Below, piece after piece: positions 1-4,908 of a DNA stretch of 10,449 bases. Location: positions 639 through 11,087 of the forward strand of contig HF988103.1 in NCBI GenBank assembly GCA_000434635.1, in the 5' to 3' direction. Origin of the DNA: Firmicutes bacterium CAG:110 (GTDB lineage Bacteria > Bacillota > Clostridia > Oscillospirales > Oscillospiraceae). Below the pieces are notes generated by a model. It saw only the letters and a program-made list of their open reading frames with translations, ran no database searches and had not been told where the DNA came from. Each line of letters begins with the position of its first letter. Positions within the stretch are counted from its first letter, which is position 1. The translations under genes and the position numbers were made by a program.

Positions 1-52
1 CATTTTGCCGCCCGCCTTTTCTATGAAAAACATTTACCGGAAACTTACCTTC

Positions 53-92
53 AGGCTATTTACTTCATCCGGCTAAAGTGATATAATAGCCT
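53..92. repeat. inverted repeat spanning the proB promoter
   Basis: AGGCTATT (53-60) and its exact reverse complement AATAGCCT (85-92) are 32 nt apart start to start, about three helical turns. The left arm overlaps the first bases of the -35 box and the right arm overlaps the end of the -10 box. This geometry would suit an operator bound by a dimeric regulator, but 8-bp arms in a region this size can arise by chance. Confidence 0.35.
59..87 (+). promoter_or_regulatory. sigma-A promoter of the proBAC operon
   Basis: The -35 box TTTACT (59-64) and the perfect -10 box TATAAT (82-87) are separated by 17 nt. A TG at 79-80 gives an extended -10 (TGATATAAT). Transcription would begin near 94, leaving a leader of only about 22 nt before proB, too short for a T-box or riboswitch. 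The promoter is a prediction from consensus match and spacing. Confidence 0.7.
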
Positions 93-115
93 AAAAATTC
101 GGGGAGAGAACGCAA

Positions 116-886
116 ATGCGCATTGTAATCAAAATCGGCACATCGACTCTTGCGCACCCCACCGGCCATCTGAATATCCGCCGGGTGGAGCAGCTGTGCA
201 AGATCATGAGTGACATTAAAAATGCCGGACATGAGCTGATACTGGTTTCCTCCGGCGCCATCGGCATGGGCGTGGGCAAACTGGGACTGCGGGAGCGGCC
301 GAAAGACATCCCGTCCAAACAGGCCGCCGCCGCTGTGGGTCAGTGTGAGCTGATGTATACATACGACAAGCTGTTCAGCGAGTACCACCACACGGTGGCA
401 CAGCTGCTGATCACCGGCGACGATACTACCAACGATACCCGGCGTTTCAACTTTACCAACACCCTGAACCGGCTGCTGGAGCTGGGAGCGCTGCCCGTCA
501 TCAACGAGAACGACACCGTCGCCACCGACGAGATCGTCATCGGCGACAACGATACACTCGCCGCCATCGTGGCAAGGAGCGTCCACGCCGATATGCTCAT
601 CCTCCTGTCGGACATCGACGGCCTGTACACCGCCGACCCCCACACCCATCCGGAGGCCGCATTGCTGCACCACGTCGCCAGAGTTGACGACCACATCCGG
701 GAAATTGCCGGGATCAGCAGCTCCACCCAGGGCACCGGGGGAATGGTCACGAAGCTCCATGCCGCCGATATCTGCCTTGGCTGCGGCTGCAAAATGGTCA
801 TTGCCAACGGAAATAATCCCGGAAATCTCTATGACATTCTGGAAGGAAAGACCGTCGGCACCACGTTTTCGGAGGAACGTCTATGA
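116..886 (+). CDS. proB: glutamate 5-kinase, short form without PUA domain
   Basis: ProB phosphorylates the gamma-carboxyl of L-glutamate with ATP to give glutamyl 5-phosphate, the first committed step of proline synthesis, in the cytosol. The 256-aa protein is a single amino-acid-kinase fold. Visible motifs are KIGTS at residues 6-10, VSSGAIGMG at 44-52, KQAAAAVGQ at 68-76, INENDTV at 129-135, IGDND at 142-146, LSDIDGLYT at 164-172 and GTGGMVTKLHAA at 206-217. Enterobacterial ProB is about 367 aa because of a C-terminal PUA domain; this protein stops where that domain would begin, as known for many Firmicute enzymes. The ATG at 116 follows GGGGAG (101-106) at 9-nt spacing. The stop overlaps the proA start by ATGA, suggesting translational coupling. 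Family knowledge places proline feedback inhibition mainly in the kinase domain, so the enzyme may still be feedback-regulated. Confidence 0.95.
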   Translation: MRIVIKIGTSTLAHPTGHLNIRRVEQLCKIMSDIKNAGHELILVSSGAIGMGVGKLGLRERPKDIPSKQAAAAVGQCELMYTYDKLFSEYHHTVAQLLITGDDTTNDTRRFNFTNTLNRLLELGALPVINENDTVATDEIVIGDNDTLAAIVARSVHADMLILLSDIDGLYTADPHTHPEAALLHHVARVDDHIREIAGISSSTQGTGGMVTKLHAADICLGCGCKMVIANGNNPGNLYDILEGKTVGTTFSEERL

Positions 887-2121
887 AAGAAATGCTGGAA
901 GCCGCAAGAGCGGCGAAAGGGGAAGTCGCTGGCCTGTCCACCGAACAGAAAAATGCCGCACTGAACGCCATGGCCGACGCACTGATTGCCGGTCAGGCCG
1001 AAATCCTTGACGCGAATGCGCTGGATATGGCGTCCGCGAAGGAGCATATCTCCCCGGTCATGCTGGACAGACTGAAGCTGACAAAGGAGCGCATTGCCGG
1101 GATGGCGCAGGGCATCCGGGAGGTGACGGCGCTCCCCGACCCGGTGGGGCGGGTTTTGCAGACCCACATCCGCGAGGACGGCCTGGAAATTCAGAAGGTG
1201 TCCGTTCCCATGGGTGTCATTGCCATTATTTACGAAAGCCGTCCCAACGTCACCAGCGACGCCGCCGCTCTGGCGCTGAAAAGCGGGAACGTCTGCGTCC
1301 TGAGAAGCGGAAAGGAGGCGTTCCGCAGCGCCAACGCCATCGTGGACGCCCTCCGTTCCGGCCTGAGATCGGTGGGCATCACGGAGAATGCGGTGAATCT
1401 GGTGCAGGATACCTCACGGGAAAGCGCCGCTGCGCTGATGACCGCAAACGGCTACATTGACCTGCTGATCCCACGTGGCGGCGCGGGGCTGATCAACGCC
1501 TGCGTAAGCACCGCCACCGTGCCCTGCATCGCCACCGGCACTGGCATCTGCCACGTGTATGTGGAGAAATCCGCCGACCTGAACATGGCGCTGAACATCG
1601 TGGAAAACGCCAAAACCAGCCGCCCCAGCGTCTGCAACGCCGAGGAAGTCCTGCTGGTGGACAAGGCGATCGCCCCCACGTTTCTGCCCATGCTCTATAA
1701 ACGTCTGGTCACTGACCGGGAAAGGGCAGTGGAGCTTCGTCTGGATGAGACGGCGGCTGCCATCATCCCCGGGAAAAAGGCGGGGGAGAAGGATTTTGAT
1801 ACGGAATTTCTGGATTACATTCTTGCCGTCAAATGCGTGGAGGATGTGAAGGAGGCTGTCGCCCACATCGCGGCGCACTCCACCGGCCACAGCGAGGCCA
1901 TCGTGACCCGGAACCCGGAGGCGGAGCGGTATTTTACCGCCAACGTGGACAGCGCGGCGGTGTATGTCAACGCGTCCACCCGGTTCACCGACGGCGGCGA
2001 ATTCGGCTTAGGGTGCGAGATGGGCATTTCCACCCAGAAGCTCCACGCCCGGGGACCCATGGGATTGCAGGAGCTGACCACCTATAAATACATCATCCAC
2101 GGAAACGGACATATCCGCTGA
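883..2121 (+). CDS. proA: glutamate-5-semialdehyde dehydrogenase (gamma-glutamyl phosphate reductase)
   Basis: ProA reduces glutamyl 5-phosphate with NADPH to glutamate 5-semialdehyde, which cyclises to pyrroline-5-carboxylate. The 412-aa length is normal for the family. It belongs to the aldehyde-dehydrogenase superfamily. The block VPMGVIAIIYESRPNVT lies at 108-124, RGGAGL at 198-203 and TGTGICHVYV at 218-227. The catalytic cysteine is C251 in RPSVCNAEE, and a conserved C-terminal FTDGGEFGLGCEMGIS stretch follows, near residues 367-382. The start overlaps the proB stop by 4 nt and has GGAGG at 871-875, 7 nt upstream, so ProB and ProA are probably made in step. This fits their known channelling of the unstable acyl phosphate. 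No frameshift or missing catalytic residue is seen. Confidence 0.96.
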   Translation: MKEMLEAARAAKGEVAGLSTEQKNAALNAMADALIAGQAEILDANALDMASAKEHISPVMLDRLKLTKERIAGMAQGIREVTALPDPVGRVLQTHIREDGLEIQKVSVPMGVIAIIYESRPNVTSDAAALALKSGNVCVLRSGKEAFRSANAIVDALRSGLRSVGITENAVNLVQDTSRESAAALMTANGYIDLLIPRGGAGLINACVSTATVPCIATGTGICHVYVEKSADLNMALNIVENAKTSRPSVCNAEEVLLVDKAIAPTFLPMLYKRLVTDRERAVELRLDETAAAIIPGKKAGEKDFDTEFLDYILAVKCVEDVKEAVAHIAAHSTGHSEAIVTRNPEAERYFTANVDSAAVYVNASTRFTDGGEFGLGCEMGISTQKLHARGPMGLQELTTYKYIIHGNGHIR

Positions 2122-2132
2122 GGGGGAAAAAC

Positions 2133-2918
2133 ATGAAGTACGGATTTATCGGCTGCGGCAACATGGGCGGCGCCATTGCCAAAGCCCTGAGCAGAGCCAC
2201 GAAGGAGATCATGGTGTCCGACCGTTCCGGCAAGGCGAAGGCGTTCGCGGAGGAACTGGGCATCGTCTATTCGGACGCGGAAACCATCGCCGCCCGGTGC
2301 GACCGGATCTTTATCGCAGTGAAGCCCCATATGGTGCAGGAGGTGCTTTCTCCGCTGCAAAAGGTTCTGGGGAAGCGCAAACCGCTGCTCATTACCATGG
2401 CGGCGGGCATGGAAATTGCGAAATTGGAGCAGCTCGCCGGGACGGAGCTGCCCGTCATCCGCATCATGCCCAACACTCCCACGGCCATCGGCAAAGGGGT
2501 CATTCCCTACTGCCGCAACGCGCTTGTGGAGGATGAAACGCTGAACGACTGGCGGGAAGATATGCGCTTCTGCGGCCTGCTGGACGCGCTGGAAGAACGG
2601 CTGATCGACGCGGCAAGCGCCCTGTCCGGCAGCGGCCCTGCCTTTATGTATATGTTTGTGGAAGCCCTTGCCGACGGCGCGGTGGCCTGCGGCCTTCCCA
2701 GAGCCAAGGCGGTGGAATACGCCGCCATGACCATGGCGGGTTCTGCGGAAATGCTGCTTGCCAGTCGTCAGCACCCCGGCGCGTTGAAGGACGCGGTATG
2801 TTCCCCCGGCGGCAGCACCATTGTCGGCGTTCAGACGCTGGAAAATCACGGCTTCCGCGGCGCGGCGATGGACTGCGTGATCGATACCTTCAGGAAAAAC
2901 AAAGAGCTTGGGAAATAA
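2133..2918 (+). CDS. proC: pyrroline-5-carboxylate reductase
   Basis: ProC reduces 1-pyrroline-5-carboxylate to L-proline with NAD(P)H, completing the pathway in this operon. At 261 aa it is normal to slightly short for the family. The N-terminal Rossmann fold shows GFIGCGNMGGAI at residues 4-15. AVKPHMV follows at 62-68 and RIMPNTP at 110-116. The helical C-terminal domain carries the family signature ALSGSGPAFMYMFVEAL at 163-179 and VCSPGGSTIVGV at 222-233, which form the substrate site at the dimer interface. The ribosome site AGGGGG (2121-2126) overlaps the last base of the proA stop codon, and only 11 nt separate the two genes. The operon terminator begins within the proC stop codon. Confidence 0.95.
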   Translation: MKYGFIGCGNMGGAIAKALSRATKEIMVSDRSGKAKAFAEELGIVYSDAETIAARCDRIFIAVKPHMVQEVLSPLQKVLGKRKPLLITMAAGMEIAKLEQLAGTELPVIRIMPNTPTAIGKGVIPYCRNALVEDETLNDWREDMRFCGLLDALEERLIDAASALSGSGPAFMYMFVEALADGAVACGLPRAKAVEYAAMTMAGSAEMLLASRQHPGALKDAVCSPGGSTIVGVQTLENHGFRGAAMDCVIDTFRKNKELGK

Positions 2919-2950
2919 AAAACGGGTCAGCGAAAGCTGACCCGTTTTTT
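2917..2950 (+). terminator. intrinsic terminator of proBAC
   Basis: A 15-bp perfect stem pairs 2917-2931 with 2936-2950. Its GC core is CGGGTCAGC / GCTGACCCG, closed by a GAAA tetraloop (GNRA type) and followed by six T. It overlaps the last two bases of the proC TAA. The matching A-tract on the 5' side would allow function on the minus strand too, but no minus-strand gene is nearby. Confidence 0.92.
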
Positions 2951-2962
2951 CGGTCAGGAAGG

Positions 2963-2991
2963 TTGTTTTTTTCGCTTTTTTGCCGTATAAT
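2963..2991 (+). promoter_or_regulatory. sigma-A promoter of the reductase-phosphatase unit
   Basis: The -35 box TTGTTT (2963-2968) and the perfect -10 box TATAAT (2986-2991) have a 17-nt spacer. It begins 13 nt after the proBAC terminator. Transcription would start near 2998, giving a leader of about 20 nt that contains the ribosome site and nothing else. Confidence 0.7.
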
Positions 2992-3001
2992 GGCAAAAAA
3001 G
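2975..3001. repeat. perfect inverted repeat centred on the -10 box
   Basis: CTTTTTTGCC (2975-2984) and GGCAAAAAAG (2992-3001) are exact reverse complements with 10-bp arms around the 7-nt centre GTATAAT. The -10 element is therefore in the middle of the dyad and the right arm covers the predicted start site. A protein bound here would block RNA polymerase, so a repressor operator is a reasonable inference. A transcript started near 2998 would not include the hairpin, which argues against an RNA role. Confidence 0.5.
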
Positions 3002-3002
3002 G

Positions 3003-3009
3003 AAAGGAG
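3003..3009 (+). promoter_or_regulatory. ribosome binding site that sets the reductase start
   Basis: AAAGGAG lies 9 nt before the ATG at 3019. An in-frame TTG at 2980 would add 13 residues, but it lies upstream of the -10 box and so cannot be on the predicted transcript. The ATG at 3019 is therefore preferred. Confidence 0.8.
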
Positions 3010-3018
3010 CGCGTGACC

Positions 3019-4026
3019 ATGGAATACAGAATTCTGGGAAAAACCGGGCTGAAAATCTCCCGCATGGGCTTTGGGGGAATTCCCATCCAGCGCATTGACG
3101 CGGAGGGGACGAAAGCGCTTATGCACAAGCTGCTGGAAAACGGCGTCAACTACATCGATACTGCCCGGGGCTATACCGTCAGCGAGGAATACTTAGGCAT
3201 TGGCCTTGAGGGCATCCGGGAGCATTTTGTGCTTGCCACCAAGAGCATGTCCCGCACGGCGGAGGCCATGGCGAAGGACATCGATATCAGCCTGAAAAAC
3301 CTCCGCACCGACTATATTGACCTGTACCAGATCCACAATGCGCCGCCAGCCGACATGGAGAAGGTCTGTTCCCCCGGCGGCGCGCTGGAAGCCCTGACGG
3401 CGGCGAAAACGGCCGGGAAGATCGGCCATATCGGCATCACTGCTCATTCTTTGGAAACCTTCCGGATGGCACTGGAGCTGCCCTGGGTGGAGACCATCAT
3501 GTTCCCATACAACATCGTGGAAGATCAGGCAAAAGAACTGATCCACGCCTGCGCCGAAAAGAACATCGGCTTCATCGCCATGAAGCCCCTTGCGGGCGGC
3601 GCGATCGAGGACGCCGTGACGGCGCTGCGCTATGTCTGCGCCAACCCGGATGTCACCGTGGTGATACCCGGCATGGCGGACATTGCCGAGCTGAATCAGA
3701 ATCTCGCCGCAGTAAACGATAGTTCCCCGCTGTCCGTGGAGGAAGAAGCCAAGATGCGCGCCATCCGCGATGCCCTTGGTACCCAGTTCTGCCGCCGGTG
3801 CAATTACTGCCAGCCGTGCAGCGCGGGCATCAGCATTTCCAGCGTGTTCCTGTTTGAAGGGTATCTGTCCCGGTACGGGCTGGCGGACTGGGCGAGAAGC
3901 CGCTACGCAACACTTACCCAAAAGGCTTCGGAGTGCATCGGCTGCGGTGCCTGTGAAAGCCGCTGCCCCTACCATCTGCCCATCCGCAGTATGCTGAAAG
4001 AAGCTGCGGAAAAGTTCGGAGAATAA
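3019..4026 (+). CDS. aldo/keto reductase family oxidoreductase with Fe-S binding C-terminal tail
   Basis: Translation from 3019 gives 335 aa. Residues 1 to about 235 are an aldo/keto reductase barrel, starting MEYRILGKTGLKISRMGFGG as in this family. The catalytic tetrad is visible as D47 (NYIDTARGY), Y52, K75 (LATKS) and H106 (LYQIHNA). The cofactor is probably NAD(P)H. The last 80 residues differ from plain reductases: CRRCNYCQPC at 258-267 gives four cysteines spaced by two residues, and CIGCGACESRCP at 306-317 is a ferredoxin-type C-x2-C-x2-C-x3-CP motif. This matches the group of predicted oxidoreductases annotated as COG1453, whose substrates are mostly unknown. The tail could pass electrons between the barrel and an Fe-S partner, which is inference. 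The next gene starts 12 nt downstream and is probably co-transcribed. No signal peptide is present, so the protein is cytosolic. Confidence 0.9.
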   Translation: MEYRILGKTGLKISRMGFGGIPIQRIDAEGTKALMHKLLENGVNYIDTARGYTVSEEYLGIGLEGIREHFVLATKSMSRTAEAMAKDIDISLKNLRTDYIDLYQIHNAPPADMEKVCSPGGALEALTAAKTAGKIGHIGITAHSLETFRMALELPWVETIMFPYNIVEDQAKELIHACAEKNIGFIAMKPLAGGAIEDAVTALRYVCANPDVTVVIPGMADIAELNQNLAAVNDSSPLSVEEEAKMRAIRDALGTQFCRRCNYCQPCSAGISISSVFLFEGYLSRYGLADWARSRYATLTQKASECIGCGACESRCPYHLPIRSMLKEAAEKFGE

Positions 4027-4038
4027 AGGAGAACATAC

Positions 4039-4767
4039 ATGAAGCTGTTAATTGTGCGCCACGGCGACCCGGACTATTCCATCGACTCCCTGACCGAGAC
4101 CGGCTGGATAGAAGCGGAGCTGCTGTCCGACCGCCTGTGTAAATTGGATGTGAAGGCGTTTTACTGCTCCCCCAAAGGGCGGGCGCGGGATACCGCCAAG
4201 GCCACGCTGGAAAAGCTGGGGCGGCAGGCGGAAATTCTCCCATGGCTGCGGGAATTCTCCCCGCAGGTTCTCCGTCCGGGGAAAGATAAACCGGGTGTCG
4301 CATGGGACTGGCTGCCTCAGGACTGGACGGAGGACAAGGGGTTTTACGACCGGGAACACTGGTGGGAAAACGACCGCTTCACTGCCGCCGGAGTGCGTGA
4401 GGAAGCCCAATGGGTATGGGATGGGCTGGACGGGCTGCTCGCCCGCCACGGCTACCGCCGGGAAGGAGAATACTACCGGGCGGAGCAGCCCAACGAGGAT
4501 ACTGTCGTCCTGTTCTGCCATTTTGGCGTCACTTGTGTCCTGCTGAGTCACCTGCTGGGGATTTCCCCCATGCCGCTGTGGCAGGGAACCTGCTCTCTGC
4601 CCACCTCCGTCACCATCCTGAACACGGAGGAGCGCCGGGAGGGCATCGCGTCGTTCCGCATGACCGCCTTTGGGGACACCTCCCACCTGTACGCGGCGGG
4701 ACGGGAACCGTCCTTCTCCGGCCGGTTCTGCGAAACCTACGAAAACTGGGAGCAGCGCCACGATTGA
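4039..4767 (+). CDS. histidine phosphatase family protein (phosphoglycerate mutase-like)
   Basis: This 242-aa protein starts MKLLIVRHGDPDYS, placing the catalytic phospho-acceptor histidine at H8 in the RHG motif. The second-arginine motif is SPKGRARDTA at 44-53 (R50), an acidic residue is available at E72, and the second histidine is H161 in FCHFGV. All core residues of the histidine phosphatase superfamily are therefore present. Members include phosphoglycerate mutases, alpha-ribazole phosphatases and many broad phosphatases; the substrate cannot be read from sequence. Residues 89-113 form an insert rich in Trp and acidic residues (W90-W92 region, W96, W108, W109) that may shape the substrate pocket. 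AAAGGAG (4025-4031) supports the ATG. It lies 12 nt after the reductase gene, sharing its promoter, and ends 12 nt before a terminator. Confidence 0.88.
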   Translation: MKLLIVRHGDPDYSIDSLTETGWIEAELLSDRLCKLDVKAFYCSPKGRARDTAKATLEKLGRQAEILPWLREFSPQVLRPGKDKPGVAWDWLPQDWTEDKGFYDREHWWENDRFTAAGVREEAQWVWDGLDGLLARHGYRREGEYYRAEQPNEDTVVLFCHFGVTCVLLSHLLGISPMPLWQGTCSLPTSVTILNTEERREGIASFRMTAFGDTSHLYAAGREPSFSGRFCETYENWEQRHD

Positions 4768-4779
4768 CGTCGAATCCTG

Positions 4780-4816
4780 AAAAAGCGTCCTGCACGGAAC
4801 ATGCAGGACGCTTTTT
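4780..4816 (+). terminator. intrinsic terminator after the phosphatase gene
   Basis: A 15-bp perfect stem pairs 4780-4794 with 4802-4816 around the 7-nt loop CGGAACA. The core AGCGTCCTGCA / TGCAGGACGCT is followed by only five T, which themselves pair with the upstream A-tract. The stem strength and the promoter immediately downstream support a true end of the transcription unit. Confidence 0.9.
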
Positions 4817-4817
4817 C

Positions 4818-4831
4818 CGCCCCAAGGGGCG
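4818..4831. repeat. short GC dyad upstream of the topoisomerase promoter
   Basis: CGCCCC and GGGGCG form exact 6-bp inverted arms around AA. The element lies between the terminator and the -35 box, ending 4 nt before TTGACT. It could be a regulator site or an accidental GC palindrome; the sequence does not decide. Confidence 0.25.
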
Positions 4832-4835
4832 TTCC

Positions 4836-4864
4836 TTGACTTTTGGCTTATTTTTGCATATAAT
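4836..4864 (+). promoter_or_regulatory. sigma-A promoter of the topoisomerase operon
   Basis: TTGACT (4836-4841) is one base from the -35 consensus and TATAAT (4859-4864) is perfect, with a 17-nt spacer. The start would be near 4871, leaving a leader of about 34 nt. This is the best-scoring promoter by eye in the window. Confidence 0.8.
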
Positions 4865-4872
4865 AAAATTGT

Positions 4873-4908
4873 ATGACTATGGATTATGCAGGCAGGTATG
4901 CAACATGA
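4873..4908 (+). other. possible 11-codon upstream ORF overlapping the topoisomerase B start
   Basis: ATG at 4873 opens MTMDYAGRYAT and stops at TGA 4906-4908, which overlaps the downstream ATG (4905-4907) as ATGA. The first ATG is only about 2 nt from the predicted transcription start, so it would be translated nearly leaderless, or from the second ATG at 4879. It could couple translation to the following gene, whose own ribosome site is poor. It may equally be a chance ORF. Confidence 0.25.

Noticed and set aside
1..58. Start of a divergent minus-strand gene (CAT at 1-3, purine-rich upstream on that strand)
   Set aside because: No coding sequence is available to test it, the ribosome-like GGCGGG is poor and no convincing minus-strand promoter is present. 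The first 58 bases hold nothing else I can support.
88..115. T-box or other riboswitch controlling proline biosynthesis
   Set aside because: Only about 22 nt lie between the predicted transcription start and proB, with no stem I, T-box sequence or leader terminator.
65..760. Minus-strand open frames over proB and similar shadows over proA, proC, the reductase and YitT genes
   Set aside because: Each lies opposite a gene with clear motifs, lacks a ribosome site and gives low-complexity translations.
4885..4902. Direct repeat TATGCA spaced 12 nt apart before topoisomerase B, with a partial inverted copy TGCATA at the -10 box
   Set aside because: The units are only 6-7 bp in AT-rich leader DNA and do not form a consistent operator or a stable hairpin, so chance is the simpler explanation.
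4410..4904. N-terminal extension of topoisomerase B by 165 codons
   Set aside because: It would run through the phosphatase gene, its terminator and the predicted promoter, and its translation is a frame shadow. Homology begins after ATG 4905.
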